Notes under the pieces: generated by a model
Databases searched by the model: none
The model's input: only the letters and a program-made list of their open reading frames with translations
Told to the model about the DNA's origin: nothing
In this document: positions 15,828 through 24,394 of the stretch, one piece after another
Layout: every line of letters starts with the position of its first letter
Numbering within the stretch: the stretch's first letter is position 1
Program-made: the position numbers and the translations under genes
DNA from: Stenotrophomonas sepilia
Lineage (GTDB): Bacteria > Pseudomonadota > Gammaproteobacteria > Xanthomonadales > Xanthomonadaceae
DNA: 64,000 nt
Direction: 5' to 3'
Assembly: GCF_003244875.1 (NCBI RefSeq)
Contig: NZ_LXXZ01000013.1
Span: 1-64,000, forward strand

Positions 15828-16036
15828 GTCGGGTGCATCCATGCACCCGCCCCTTCCGCGCTACGCGCTCCAGGGCCAGCCTACGGCTGTCCGGTTCTGC
15901 TCCTGCAGAACCGTCGAACCCCGTCGGGGGTTCTCATCCCCCCGCATCAGAGGTGTCGATCACTACAACAACCGCCTGCATCCCCCGAACGTTGGCCAAG
16001 AAAAAAGCCGCCCAGTGGGCGGCTTTTTTCTTTGTC

Positions 16037-16127
16037 TGGCGGAGAGGGGGGGATTCGAACCCCCGAGGCGCTATAAACGCCTGCCTGATTTCGAGTCAGG
16101 TACATTCAACCACTCTGCCACCTCTCC
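16037..16127 (-). tRNA. tRNA-Ser(CGA)
   Basis: This is a class II tRNA of 91 nt with a long variable arm. The acceptor stem GGAGAGG (from 16127) pairs with CCTCTCC, the discriminator is G and CCA is encoded (16037-16039). The anticodon stem-loop CTGACTCGAAATCAG gives anticodon CGA, which reads UCG. A hairpin plus T-run terminator lies downstream at about 16008-16030. Confidence 0.96.
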
Positions 16128-16156
16128 GGGTGGTCCCCGGCGGACCGGGGACGCGC

Positions 16157-16185
16157 ATCATACGAGGAAGCGAGGCCGGCGACAA
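16157..16185 (-). promoter_or_regulatory. sigma70 promoter of tRNA-Ser
   Basis: On the minus strand TTGTCG (16180-16185), a 17-bp spacer and TATGAT (16157-16162) form a good housekeeping promoter about 30 bp before the mature tRNA start. A GC-rich block follows the -10 box, which could act as a stringent discriminator. Confidence 0.75.
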
Positions 16186-16292
16186 GTCATTCCGGTCAAC
16201 GAAGTGAAAATTTCCTGAGTGCATGCCTTGCCGGATGCCTGCAGCCCCCCGATGATGCCTGTCTCCCCAGCAATACCCCGCCCCCGCACACC

Positions 16293-16997
16293 ATGATCGA
16301 ATTCGGACACCTCACCCACCCCGGCCTGCGCCGCGAGCTCAACGAAGACACCTACTACGGTGACAGCGAGCTGGCCCTGTGGCTGGTGGCCGATGGCATG
16401 GGCGGCCACGCCTGCGGCGAGGTGGCCAGCGCGCTGGCCCGCGAAACCATCGTGCGCGAGATCCGCCGTGGTGCGCCGCTGGTCCACGCCATCCGCACCG
16501 CCGACGAAGAGATCATCCGCGCCTCGCGCAGGCGCAACGACACCCTGCCGATGGGCACCACCGTGGTCGCAGCACGCGTGCAGGGCAATCGCTACGAAGT
16601 GGCATGGGTCGGCGACAGCCGTGCGTATCTGTGGCGCGATGGTCAGCTGGCGCAGCTCAGCCAGGACCACAGCGTGGTGCAGGAGCTGGTCGCGCAGGGC
16701 AACCTGACGGCCGAGCAGGCACGCGCGCATCCGCATCGCAACGTGGTCACCCAGGCGCTGGGCGTGACCGATCCTGCACATCTGAACGTGGCCACCACCA
16801 GCGGTGAGCTGCGCCCAGGCATGCAACTGCTGCTGTGCAGTGACGGCCTGACCGAGGAAGTGGACGACCGCAGCATCGCCCGCACCCTCGCCTTCGACGA
16901 TGCCAGCGCACAGGAATGCGTGGACACGCTGGTCGCGGCCGCGCTCGACGGCGGTGGCCGCGACAACATCAGCGTGATCCTGGTGCGCTGCCATTAA
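16293..16997 (+). CDS. PP2C-family serine/threonine protein phosphatase
   Basis: This is a 234-residue soluble metal-dependent phosphatase. All PP2C motifs are present: NEDTYY near the N-terminus, VADGMGGHACGE with metal-binding Asp, MGTTVVAARV, GDSRAYLWRDGQL, CSDGLTEEVDD and the terminal GGRDNISVI. The length is that of the Stp1/PppA type with no membrane or sensor domain. It would reverse Hanks-type kinase phosphorylation, but no partner kinase is nearby and the target is unknown. It stands alone between tRNA-Ser and a SMAG-like repeat. Confidence 0.93.
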   Translation: MIEFGHLTHPGLRRELNEDTYYGDSELALWLVADGMGGHACGEVASALARETIVREIRRGAPLVHAIRTADEEIIRASRRRNDTLPMGTTVVAARVQGNRYEVAWVGDSRAYLWRDGQLAQLSQDHSVVQELVAQGNLTAEQARAHPHRNVVTQALGVTDPAHLNVATTSGELRPGMQLLLCSDGLTEEVDDRSIARTLAFDDASAQECVDTLVAAALDGGGRDNISVILVRCH

Positions 16998-17000
16998 GCG

Positions 17001-17051
17001 GCAGATCCACGCCATGCGTGGATACGGCACTGCCGGCCAGCGTCCGGCAGT
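17001..17051. repeat. SMAG-like double hairpin
   Basis: The stem ATCCACGCCATGCGTGGAT (17005-17023) repeats the core at 15563, here headed GCAG rather than GTAG. A second stem, ACTGCCGG/CCGGCAGT (17029-17051), follows. The pair lies between convergent genes (PP2C and dnaQ) and may serve as a transcription stop. Confidence 0.6.
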
Positions 17052-17066
17052 ACCCCATGCCAGGCA

Positions 17067-17798
17067 TTACGCGCTGGCGGGCTCTTCCACCTTCGGGCCA
17101 TCCCACAAGGCGTAGCCGGCCTTCTTGCGCAGTCGTTCCAGACGCGCGCTGTGCGCTTCCAGCTCAGACGGGGTGGCCACCACGCGTGGGCGCGGCAGCA
17201 GTTTGCTGGTATCGAACGCCTGCAGCGCGGCACCGGCGCCACCACCGTCATCGTCGCCCAGGCCGAAGCCGATCTCTTCCTGGCCCGAGGTCAGCGCGAT
17301 ATAGACGTCGCCCAGGATCTGCGCGTCGAGCAGGCCGCCATGCAGCGCACGGTGCGAATTGTCCACGCCCAGGCGCTTGCACAGCGCATCCAGCGAATTA
17401 CGCTGGCCCGGGAAGCGCTCGCGCGCCATCACCAGGGTATCGATCACCGTGCAGCGATCGGTGATCTTTCCATACTGCGGGCCCAGCAACGACAGCTCGT
17501 TGTCGAGGAAGCCCAGGTCGAACGCCGCGTTGTGGATGATCAGCTCGGCGCCATCGATGAAGGCCAGGAATTCATCGGCGATCTGCGCGAAATCCGGCTT
17601 GTCAGCCAGGAACTCCAGGGTCAGGCCGGTGACTTCCTGCGCGCCCTGTTCGAACTCGCAGTCCGGCTTGATGTACTGGTGGTAGTTGTTGCCGGTCGGG
17701 CGGCGCTTGAACAGCTCCACGCAGCCGATTTCGACGATGCGGTTGCCCTTCTTCCACTCCAGGCCGGTGGTTTCGGTATCGAGGATGATCTGACGCAT
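17067..17798 (-). CDS. dnaQ: DNA polymerase III epsilon subunit (3'-5' proofreading exonuclease)
   Basis: This is a 243-residue DnaQ. The DEDDh exonuclease motifs are visible: ExoI LDTETTGLEW near the N-terminus, ExoII with NAAFDLGFLDNE, and ExoIII around HRALHGGLLDAQ. A proline-poor linker and C-terminal tail follow, which in the family bind the alpha subunit. It proofreads replication in the polymerase III core. The next upstream gene is rnhA, four bases away on the same strand, the classic gamma-proteobacterial neighbour. Confidence 0.96.
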   Translation of the reverse strand: MRQIILDTETTGLEWKKGNRIVEIGCVELFKRRPTGNNYHQYIKPDCEFEQGAQEVTGLTLEFLADKPDFAQIADEFLAFIDGAELIIHNAAFDLGFLDNELSLLGPQYGKITDRCTVIDTLVMARERFPGQRNSLDALCKRLGVDNSHRALHGGLLDAQILGDVYIALTSGQEEIGFGLGDDDGGGAGAALQAFDTSKLLPRPRVVATPSELEAHSARLERLRKKAGYALWDGPKVEEPASA

Positions 17799-17802
17799 GG
17801 GC

Positions 17803-18255
17803 TCAGTTTACCGGGCTGGCGTCGCGGATCTGGATGGCCGCGTTGCGCGCCAGGGTATCCACCCGCTCATTGTCCGGATCGCCGGAGTGGCCCTTCACCC
17901 AGCGCCAGTCGATCTGGTGCCGCAGCGTCGCCGCATGCAGGCGCTCCCACAGCTCGCGGTTCTTCACCGGGTCGCCGCCGGCGGTCTTCCAGTTCTTGCG
18001 GATCCAGCCGGGCATCCATTGGGTCAGGCCCTGCCGCACATACTGCGAATCGGTGTAGAGCACGATGTTGCACGGCTCGGTCAGCGTTTCCAGGCCGGAA
18101 ATGGCCGCCATCAGCTCCATCCGGTTGTTGGTGGTGTGCGCTTCGCCGCCGCTCAGTTCACGCTCGTGGCCCTTGTAGCGCAGCAGTGCAGCCCAGCCGC
18201 CGGGGCCAGGATTGCCAAGGCAGGAGCCGTCGGTGTGGATTTCAATGGTTTTCAA
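17803..18255 (-). CDS. rnhA: ribonuclease HI
   Basis: This is a 150-residue RNase HI that cuts the RNA strand of RNA-DNA hybrids. The catalytic acidic residues appear in [16 protein letters not shown], in [15 protein letters not shown], in [10 protein letters not shown] and in [14 protein letters not shown]. The length is typical. It is organised methyltransferase-rnhA-dnaQ, as in E. coli yafS-rnhA-dnaQ. Confidence 0.97.
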   Translation of the reverse strand: MKTIEIHTDGSCLGNPGPGGWAALLRYKGHERELSGGEAHTTNNRMELMAAISGLETLTEPCNIVLYTDSQYVRQGLTQWMPGWIRKNWKTAGGDPVKNRELWERLHAATLRHQIDWRWVKGHSGDPDNERVDTLARNAAIQIRDASPVN

Positions 18256-18267
18256 TACAACTCCAGA

Positions 18268-18912
18268 TCAGGTAGCAACGGTGCCGTGCCAACGCACCGG
18301 CAACGGTTTCGGCCCGGGCAGGGCCAGCGTTCGCTTTTCAGCATGGAACAGGCAGGCCGCGCGCAGTGGCGACCAACCGCCCGGGCGACGGCTGCCGGCG
18401 CCGCGCCAGAGCGGGCCGAGGAAACGCATATCGTCGCACTCCAGCCCGTGGCGGCCGAGCAGCAGGCGGATCCGCTGCGGCGTGCGCACCACCAGCCCGT
18501 GCTGGCGCCAGTGCCTGCGGTAAGGGCTGAACGGGTTGAGGCTGCTCAGCCACAGATGGCCGCCCGGCATCAGCACGCGCTCGCACTCATCGAGCAACCG
18601 ATCAGCGTCAGCTGCGGTGACATGCTGCAACACGACCGCATTGACGCTTTCATTGGCCAGCGGCAGCGGCAACGCACAGCGGGTGTCGCCGGCATAGCCG
18701 TGCCCCTGCCGGTACAGGCGCAGGCCGCGCCCGCCAAGCTGCGCATCGTCCAGCCATGCGGCACTCGGCGCGATCCACAGCCAGGGCTGCACCGGCAGCA
18801 ACGACAGCTGCGGCAGCAGCAGTTGCCGCTCCAGAACGCGCAGGGCTTCCGCCGGTTCGCTGTCGAACCACGGGGTCTGGCTCGCTTGACGGGTGCTCTG
18901 CAGCGCGGGCAT
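18268..18912 (-). CDS. class I SAM-dependent methyltransferase (YafS-like)
   Basis: This is a 214-residue methyltransferase of unknown substrate. The post-I region [20 protein letters not shown] and the [20 protein letters not shown] strand-helix are the Methyltransf_11 pattern, although the glycine-rich motif I is degenerate ([20 protein letters not shown]). It lies between gloB (divergent, 11 bp apart) and rnhA, matching the gloB-yafS-rnhA-dnaQ synteny of enteric bacteria. Confidence 0.83.
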   Translation of the reverse strand: MPALQSTRQASQTPWFDSEPAEALRVLERQLLLPQLSLLPVQPWLWIAPSAAWLDDAQLGGRGLRLYRQGHGYAGDTRCALPLPLANESVNAVVLQHVTAADADRLLDECERVLMPGGHLWLSSLNPFSPYRRHWRQHGLVVRTPQRIRLLLGRHGLECDDMRFLGPLWRGAGSRRPGGWSPLRAACLFHAEKRTLALPGPKPLPVRWHGTVAT

Positions 18913-18923
18913 GGTCCAATTCT

Positions 18924-19688
18924 ATGCGACTGACTGCCCTGCCCGCATTTGCGGACAACTACATCTGGACCTTGATCGACGACGACGGTAACGCCGTGGT
19001 CGTCGATCCCGGCGATGCCGCGCCGGTGCTTGCGCTCGCCGATCAGGGCCTGCGCGTGGACACGATCCTGCTCACCCATCATCACGATGACCACATCGGT
19101 GGCGTGCCGGTGCTGCAGGCACGTTTTCCTGGAGTCCGGGTGATCGCACCCGTCGAGGAGCGCATCCCCACGGCAACCGAACGGGTCGGCGAAGGTGAAC
19201 GCGTTCAGGCACTGGGTCAGGCGTTCCACGTACTATCCGTGCCCGGGCATACCCGCAGCCACATCGCGTTTCACACTGCTGAACATCTTTTCAGCGGAGA
19301 TTCGTTGTTCAGCCTGGGCTGTGGACGCCTGTTCGAAGGTACGCCGTCCCAGCTGCTGGCATCGATGCGCAAGCTGGGTACCTTGCCCGCGCAACTGCTG
19401 CTTTGTTGCGCTCATGAGTACACCGTGTCAAATGCCGTCTTCGCGCGGCATGTCGACCCCGCCAACGCTGCCTTGCGGCAGCGCCAAGAGGAGGCTTTGG
19501 CCATGCGCCGCGATGACCGTTCCACCCTGCCGGTAACCCTGGCCAGCGAATTCGACTGCAATCCGTTCCTGCGTGTGCACACTGCGCCGATCCGCGCGTC
19601 GGTGTCGGCGCACCTGGGCCGTGACGTCGTTGACGACGTCGACGTGATGGCCGGTCTCCGGCACTGGAAAGACGGCTTCCGCGCATGA
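18924..19688 (+). CDS. gloB: hydroxyacylglutathione hydrolase (glyoxalase II)
   Basis: This is a 254-residue binuclear-zinc hydrolase that converts S-lactoylglutathione to lactate and glutathione in methylglyoxal detoxification. The motif [12 protein letters not shown] and later ligands in [28 protein letters not shown] and CAHEYT fit the family, as does the C-terminal helical substrate domain. I start at ATG 18924 ([15 protein letters not shown], the usual N-terminus). Its TGA overlaps the next gene as ATGA. Confidence 0.96.
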   Translation: MRLTALPAFADNYIWTLIDDDGNAVVVDPGDAAPVLALADQGLRVDTILLTHHHDDHIGGVPVLQARFPGVRVIAPVEERIPTATERVGEGERVQALGQAFHVLSVPGHTRSHIAFHTAEHLFSGDSLFSLGCGRLFEGTPSQLLASMRKLGTLPAQLLLCCAHEYTVSNAVFARHVDPANAALRQRQEEALAMRRDDRSTLPVTLASEFDCNPFLRVHTAPIRASVSAHLGRDVVDDVDVMAGLRHWKDGFRA

Positions 19689-20887
19689 TGCGCCGAAGTC
19701 TGCCGCTGGCCCTGGGCCTGGTCCTGGGGCTGGCCGGAACCGCCGGCGCCCAGTCGCTGGGCGCTGGCATCGGCCAGAACCTGACCGCCGCCGCGGCCCT
19801 GCCGCTGGATCCGGCCGCGTTGCCGGCCGCGTCGGTCCGCAACGGCCAGGAGATCTTCTCCAGCTTCCGCGACGGCCTGGCCGAGCCCACCTGCAATGCC
19901 GAGGCCACCAGCCCGCGCTGGCAGAAGCAGTTCGCCCACGCCCCGTCGCGCCTGGCCAACCAGGATGACGATGCACTGGTGCTGTTCGGCTATGTGGTCG
20001 AAGAGCTGCGCAAGGCCAACCTGCCTACCGAGTTCGCGCTGATTCCGTTCGTGGAAAGCGGTTACCGGCCCAATGCACGCAATGGCAGCGGCCCGACCGG
20101 CCTGTGGCAGTTCATCGCCACCACTGCGCGCAATCACCGCGTGCCCATGGCCAACGGCTACGACGGGCGCCTGTCGGCGGTCGATTCCACCCAAGCCGCA
20201 GTGCGCTACCTGAAGACCCTGCACGGCATGTTCGGCGGCGACTGGCGCCTGGCCACCATGGCCTACAACGCCGGCGAGTACCGCGTGCTGCAATCGATGC
20301 GCAAGGCCGGCATGAACGCGCAGAACGCCAAGCCCTCGGCGCTGCCCGGCCTGTCGCCGGTCACCCATGCCTACGTCGAGAAGCTGCATGCCCTGGCCTG
20401 CGTGCTGGAAGATGTGGAAGACCAGCCAGGTGTCATGGCCTCGCTGGACCGCACCGTGCCCGTACTGAAGGACCACACCCTGCCCGCCGGCACCAGCGTC
20501 CAGCAGTGGGCCGCACAGCGTGCCCTGGACCCGGCCAGGATCGTCCGCCTCAACCCCGCCCTGGCGGGCGGTGGGCGCGTCTCGTCCGGCACCACCCGCG
20601 TGCTGGCGCCGGTCTCGGCCGCCAGCGCGACCGTGGCGGACACCGCCACCGCACTGGTGGCCAGTAGCGTACCTGCTGCCGCCGCCTCGCCAACGCCGCA
20701 GGTCGCCAAGACCGTGGCCGCGATCGCCGATCGTCCGCGCAGCCGTCGCCACACCGTGCGTGATGGTGAATCGGCCTGGACCATCGCCCGCCGCTATGGC
20801 ATGCCGGTCAAGGCGCTTCTGTCGCTGAACGGCCTGAGCGGCAGCAGCGTGCTGAAGCCGGGCGCCGTGTTGCGCGTCGAAGACTGA
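19685..20887 (+). CDS. membrane-bound lytic murein transglycosylase with LysM domain (MltD-like)
   Basis: This 400-residue exported protein starts [20 protein letters not shown] with a cleavable signal near AGAQS. The SLT (family 1E) catalytic core contains the active-site Glu in [14 protein letters not shown], followed by [10 protein letters not shown] and [10 protein letters not shown]. One C-terminal LysM ([20 protein letters not shown] to GAVLRVED) binds peptidoglycan. No lipobox Cys is seen, so it is probably periplasmic rather than a lipoprotein. It overlaps gloB by four bases, and a SMAG-like hairpin with a T-run ends the transcript. Confidence 0.9.
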   Translation: MMRRSLPLALGLVLGLAGTAGAQSLGAGIGQNLTAAAALPLDPAALPAASVRNGQEIFSSFRDGLAEPTCNAEATSPRWQKQFAHAPSRLANQDDDALVLFGYVVEELRKANLPTEFALIPFVESGYRPNARNGSGPTGLWQFIATTARNHRVPMANGYDGRLSAVDSTQAAVRYLKTLHGMFGGDWRLATMAYNAGEYRVLQSMRKAGMNAQNAKPSALPGLSPVTHAYVEKLHALACVLEDVEDQPGVMASLDRTVPVLKDHTLPAGTSVQQWAAQRALDPARIVRLNPALAGGGRVSSGTTRVLAPVSAASATVADTATALVASSVPAAAASPTPQVAKTVAAIADRPRSRRHTVRDGESAWTIARRYGMPVKALLSLNGLSGSSVLKPGAVLRVED

Positions 20888-20907
20888 CGCGCAGGCCAGG
20901 CCCTCCT

Positions 20908-20990
20908 GTAGAGCCGAGCCCCTGCTCGGCTTTTTTCTTGCCTGCGACTTGTCGGGGTTCATGGCCAGCCGAGCATGGGCTCGGCTCTAC
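20908..20990. repeat. facing pair of SMAG-like palindromes, also a terminator
   Basis: GTAG plus AGCCGAGC-CCCT-GCTCGGCT (20908-20931) is followed by a T-run, then an inverted mate, AGCCGAGC-ATGG-GCTCGGCT plus CTAC (20967-20990). The GTAG and CTAC ends face outward. The first hairpin with TTTTTT can terminate the transglycosylase transcript. Confidence 0.75.
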
Positions 20991-21015
20991 AATTCAATTT
21001 CCAGCAGCGCCCGCA

Positions 21016-21044
21016 CAAAAAAAAAGGCCCGGCATTGCCGGGCC
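21016..21044 (-). terminator. intrinsic terminator of ppiD
   Basis: The stem GGCCCGGC-ATT-GCCGGGCC (21026-21044) is followed on the minus strand by a run of nine or more T residues. It lies just downstream of the ppiD stop. Confidence 0.88.
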
Positions 21045-21069
21045 TCTCTCATGGGTGCCGCCGCGAGGC

Positions 21070-23025
21070 TTACAGGTTCGCTTCGGTGGTCTGGATCATG
21101 AACTTCTTGCGCATCGCCTCGATGTAGGCCTTGGCCGCGGCCATGCCGTCGATCTGGCTCAGTTGTTCCTTCAGCTGCTTCTGCTGCTCTGCAGTCACTT
21201 CCTTGATGTCGCCCGGATTGACCTTGTTCACCGCGAACAGCAGCGCGTGACCATTGACGTCGACCTTGCCATAGCTCGGCTTGCCTTCAGCCGGCACCGG
21301 CGCACTGAAGATCGCGCGGTTGATTTCCGGGGTCGGCACCGGCTGGCTGCGCGGCAGGCCCGGCATCGGGCTCAGCTGCAGCTTCTCGCTGGCGGCCAGC
21401 GACTGCAGGGTGGCGCCCGCCTTCAGCTTGGCCAGGATGGCATCGGCGGCCTTGTCGCTGGCCTGGCGCTGGCGATCAGCACGGATCGCAGCGATCACCT
21501 GTTCGCGGGCCTTGTCCAGCGGCAGGGCCTGTTCCGGGGTGTGTGCAGCCACACGGATGACCACGCTGTGGTTGGTCGCGCCGCCCAGGGCGATCGGGTC
21601 ACTGGCGGTACCGTCCTGCACCAGCACGTCGGAGAAGGCGGCACGCAGCACGGCCGGGTCAGCGGCGATGCCGCTGGCGGTCGCGCGGGTGATCGGGCCC
21701 AGGGTCTGCAGCGGCAGGTTCACTTCCTTGGCGGCGGCCGCCAGATCGCTCGGGCTCTTGTTGATGGCATCGACCAGGCGACCGGCCAGTTCGTTGAAGC
21801 CGCGCTCGCCGTCGGCCTTCAGCTGCTCGGCAGCCAGCGTGTCACGCACTTCCTCGAACGACTTGCCTTCGCCGCCGCGTACCGCGGCCACTTTGATGAT
21901 GTGGTATCCGAAGTCGGTCTTGACCGGACCGATCACGTCGCCGGCCTTGGCCGCGAACAGGGCATCGTCAAACGGCTTGCCCATCGCGCCACGCTCCACC
22001 CAGCCCAGGTCACCGCCCTGGTCCTTGGAGCCTGGATCCTCGGAGTTGGCCTTGGCCAGGGCTGCGAAGTCGGCACCGGCCGCCTTTGCCTGGGCCAGCA
22101 GCTTGTTCGCCTTGGCCTCAGCACCGGCGCCGGTAATCAGGATGTGGGCGGCCTGGCGCTGCTCCGGAGAGGTGAACTTTGCCTTTTCCTCTTCATAGCG
22201 CTTGCGCAGGGTCGCTTCATCGGCCGGGGTCGGTGCCGGCAGGTTCGCACCGTTGATCTCGACGTACTCAAGCGACACGCTCTCGGCCTGGCGGAAATCC
22301 TTGCCGTGGCTGTCGTACCACTTCTTGATCTGATCATCGGTGACCGGCGCGGTATCGGCCGGTACGGGCGGTAACGCGGCCAGCTCGACGTCGCGGGTTT
22401 CGCCCAGCAGCTTCAACAGGCGCTCGGTCTCGGCCTGGGTGACGAAGCCGGAGCTCTGCAGGCCCGATGGGATCACCGACTGCTGCAGGCTCTCACGCAC
22501 CAGTTCCTGGAACTGGGTCGGGGTACGCGGCGGATTGCCACCGGCCAATGCCAGGCGGTAGTTGTTCTCGTTGAACTTGCCGTTCGAATCGAGGAACGCC
22601 GGCATGGTCGCGATGTACTCGCGCACCGCGCCGTCGCCGATCACCACGCCCGCCTGTTCACCGACCAGACGCACGACCTGTTCGTCGATCAGCTGATCGA
22701 GCACGGCCATCTTGTTCTCGGTGCTCTCGAACGCGCGCGGGTCGAAGTTGTCGCCCTGCTGCTGGCGCTCACGCATGCGCTCCTGCTCGAAACGCGTGCG
22801 GAAATCCTGCGAGCTGATCTCATGGTGCTGCCACAGCATGCGCACCGGCCACCACGACGGCGCCGAACGCCACCAGGTGGGCGGCGCGGAAACCTTGGCC
22901 ACGTTCTGTGCGCCAACGCCACCGAGGTAGCTGTTGTCGATCACGAACAGGAACGGAATCATCAGCAGCCCCAGGATCACGGTGACGATCCAGCCTGAGG
23001 TCTTGTCGCGGAGTTTCTGCAGCAT
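21070..23025 (-). CDS. ppiD: periplasmic folding chaperone, SurA/PpiD type peptidyl-prolyl isomerase
   Basis: This 651-residue protein is anchored in the inner membrane by one N-terminal helix (GWIVTVILGLLMIPFLFVID). A SurA-N-like chaperone segment follows, then one parvulin domain (AAHILITGAGAEAKANKLLAQ to GYHIIKVA, about residues 265-360) and a C-terminal chaperone part. It assists folding of proteins leaving the Sec translocon. The length and layout match PpiD, which commonly lies downstream of the lon-hupB cluster, as here. Confidence 0.93.
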   Translation of the reverse strand: MLQKLRDKTSGWIVTVILGLLMIPFLFVIDNSYLGGVGAQNVAKVSAPPTWWRSAPSWWPVRMLWQHHEISSQDFRTRFEQERMRERQQQGDNFDPRAFESTENKMAVLDQLIDEQVVRLVGEQAGVVIGDGAVREYIATMPAFLDSNGKFNENNYRLALAGGNPPRTPTQFQELVRESLQQSVIPSGLQSSGFVTQAETERLLKLLGETRDVELAALPPVPADTAPVTDDQIKKWYDSHGKDFRQAESVSLEYVEINGANLPAPTPADEATLRKRYEEEKAKFTSPEQRQAAHILITGAGAEAKANKLLAQAKAAGADFAALAKANSEDPGSKDQGGDLGWVERGAMGKPFDDALFAAKAGDVIGPVKTDFGYHIIKVAAVRGGEGKSFEEVRDTLAAEQLKADGERGFNELAGRLVDAINKSPSDLAAAAKEVNLPLQTLGPITRATASGIAADPAVLRAAFSDVLVQDGTASDPIALGGATNHSVVIRVAAHTPEQALPLDKAREQVIAAIRADRQRQASDKAADAILAKLKAGATLQSLAASEKLQLSPMPGLPRSQPVPTPEINRAIFSAPVPAEGKPSYGKVDVNGHALLFAVNKVNPGDIKEVTAEQQKQLKEQLSQIDGMAAAKAYIEAMRKKFMIQTTEANL

Positions 23026-23174
23026 GGTGAGGAATCACAAGGCCTGATTGGCGAGCCCGGCAGTGTAACCCGCTTCGCCGCAGGGACCAAAAGCAGCACC
23101 GACGCGGCCTGCGCCCACTTGCGCAGGCAGGCACCACCAGTGCGTCGGCCAACTCCACATCCTGGCGCAAAGAA

Positions 23175-23202
23175 AAAGCCCCCGGCTTGCGCCGAGGGCT
23201 TT
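23175..23202 (-). terminator. terminator of the tRNA-Val/tRNA-Asp array
   Basis: AAAGCCCCCGGC-TTGC-GCCGAGGGCTTT forms a 12-bp stem with one mismatch, flanked by A-rich sequence on the left and T-rich on the right, so it can stop transcription in both directions. It lies just past the last tRNA-Asp. Confidence 0.8.
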
Positions 23203-23208
23203 TAGAGT

Positions 23209-23285
23209 TGGCGGAGCGGACGGGACTCGAACCCGCGACCTCCGGCGTGACAGGCCAGCATTCTAACCAGCTGAACTACCGCTCC
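23209..23285 (-). tRNA. tRNA-Asp(GTC), copy 4 in transcription order
   Basis: The gene is 77 nt, with acceptor GGAGCGG/CCGCTCC, discriminator G and encoded CCA. The anticodon loop CTGTCAC gives GTC. The gene sequence appears identical in the four copies of this array. Confidence 0.97.
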
Positions 23286-23391
23286 GCGCTTGAACTTTGC
23301 AGGCGCCCAGTATATCCGAAGACTCTCTGGAAACCCAGCCCGATGAACACTTTTTTCAAAGTTTTTTCACAGGGACTTAAGAAGTCTGCAA

Positions 23392-23468
23392 TGGCGGAGC
23401 GGACGGGACTCGAACCCGCGACCTCCGGCGTGACAGGCCAGCATTCTAACCAGCTGAACTACCGCTCC
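23392..23468 (-). tRNA. tRNA-Asp(GTC), copy 3
   Basis: This is the same 77-nt gene with anticodon GTC and encoded CCA. The spacer to copy 4 is about 106 bp and carries T-rich DNA. Confidence 0.97.
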
Positions 23469-23518
23469 GTTCTTGCAAAGACTTTTTCGCCTTCCTCCGA
23501 ACCTCTCGGTGAGAAGAC

Positions 23519-23547
23519 AAGGCCCCCAGCCTTGAACCGGGGGCCTT
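23519..23547 (-). terminator. hairpin between tRNA-Asp copies
   Basis: AAGGCCCCC (23519-23527) pairs with GGGGGCCTT (23539-23547). It could be a partial terminator or a processing hairpin between copies 2 and 3. A weaker stem GCCTCC/GGAGGC at 23682-23704 separates copies 1 and 2. Confidence 0.55.
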
Positions 23548-23554
23548 GATGTAC

Positions 23555-23631
23555 TGGCGGAGCGGACGGGACTCGAACCCGCGACCTCCGGCGTGACAGG
23601 CCAGCATTCTAACCAGCTGAACTACCGCTCC
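23555..23631 (-). tRNA. tRNA-Asp(GTC), copy 2
   Basis: This is a 77-nt gene with the same sequence as the other copies, anticodon GTC and encoded CCA. Confidence 0.97.
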
Positions 23632-23713
23632 GCGTTGTTACCTTTTTGCTTTCAGCCGGCCTGGACCGGGGAGAAAACAAAGCCTCCAGCTTTTGGCCGG
23701 AGGCCTCGTTGAA

Positions 23714-23790
23714 TGGCGGAGCGGACGGGACTCGAACCCGCGACCTCCGGCGTGACAGGCCAGCATTCTAACCAGCTGAACTACCGCTCC
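23714..23790 (-). tRNA. tRNA-Asp(GTC), copy 1
   Basis: This is the first tRNA-Asp after tRNA-Val on the minus strand, 77 nt, anticodon GTC, encoded CCA. It is 26 bp from tRNA-Val, consistent with one precursor transcript. Confidence 0.97.
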
Positions 23791-23816
23791 ACACTCAAAC
23801 TTTTACCGCGGTGCTG

Positions 23817-23891
23817 TGGTGGGTGCTGAGGGTTTCGAACCCCCGACCCTCTCCGTGTAAAGGAGACGCTCTACCGCTGAGCTAAGCACCC
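23817..23891 (-). tRNA. tRNA-Val(TAC)
   Basis: The gene is 75 nt, with acceptor GGGTGCT/AGCACCC, discriminator A and encoded CCA. The anticodon arm CTCCTTTACACGGAG gives anticodon TAC. Only 11 bases separate its 5' end from the hupB stop and no promoter fits between, so it is probably read from the hupB transcript. Confidence 0.97.
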
Positions 23892-23902
23892 CAGCGAGCC
23901 GC

Positions 23903-24175
23903 TTAGTTTACAGCATCCTTCAGGGCCTTGCCAGCCTTGAACGACGGATTCTTCGAAGCAGCGATCTTGATGGTGTCGCCGGTCTTCGGGTTGCGGCCGG
24001 TGCGGGCAGCACGGTCGCGGACCTGGAAGGTACCGAAGCCAACCAGAGTGACCGCATCGCCGTCCTTCAGCGCCTTGGTGATGGCAGCAACGACGGCATC
24101 GACAGCGCGGCTGGACTCTGCCTTGGTCAGGTCGGCAGCTTCAGCAACGGCATCGATCAATTCGGTCTTGTTCAT
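23903..24175 (-). CDS. hupB: DNA-binding protein HU-beta
   Basis: This is a 90-residue histone-like protein. It has the HU fold from [20 protein letters not shown], the [18 protein letters not shown] hinge into the DNA-binding arm, and the usual C-terminal [13 protein letters not shown]. It bends and compacts DNA as a dimer. It lies downstream of lon, as in E. coli, and upstream of a tRNA array. Confidence 0.97.
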   Translation of the reverse strand: MNKTELIDAVAEAADLTKAESSRAVDAVVAAITKALKDGDAVTLVGFGTFQVRDRAARTGRNPKTGDTIKIAASKNPSFKAGKALKDAVN

Positions 24176-24394
24176 TCTCTACAACTCCTTTGGCGGTGGG
24201 TTCCGCTTATTCGACAGGGAAGCAACCGCACGCCATCTGCATGCGGCCGCCATGTGGAAACGGTTCGCCGAATCCAGCGATCACCAGGCTGCGACCACTC
24301 ATTCGCGAGTGCTGCTTTTATACCAGTGGCCCTACCCCCACGCAAGCTGGAAAGCCAGCAACGACGCGGGTTTCGGGCCATTGGACAGCGCGCG

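Larger units (their letters stand above)
15496..16036. other. repeat-rich intergenic region between DUF6165 and tRNA-Ser
   Basis: About 540 bp carry no credible gene but several inverted repeats: a SMAG-like palindrome at 15559-15581 with a degenerate mate at about 15602-15620, a perfect 12-bp hairpin at 15706-15732, a perfect 23-bp-armed palindrome at 15761-15812, GGGTGCATCCATGCACCC at about 15831-15848, a hairpin near 15914-15931, and the tRNA terminator (GCCGCCCAGTGGGCGGC) near 16008-16024. ORFs here in all frames lack codon structure and ribosome sites. Confidence 0.7.

Noticed and set aside
19412-20962. 516-codon minus-strand ORF opposite gloB and the transglycosylase
   Set aside because: It covers two well-supported sense genes, has Gly/Arg/His-rich antisense composition and lacks a domain.
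23209-23790. Four regularly spaced near-identical blocks, CRISPR-like at first sight
   Set aside because: Each block folds as a complete tRNA-Asp with encoded CCA.
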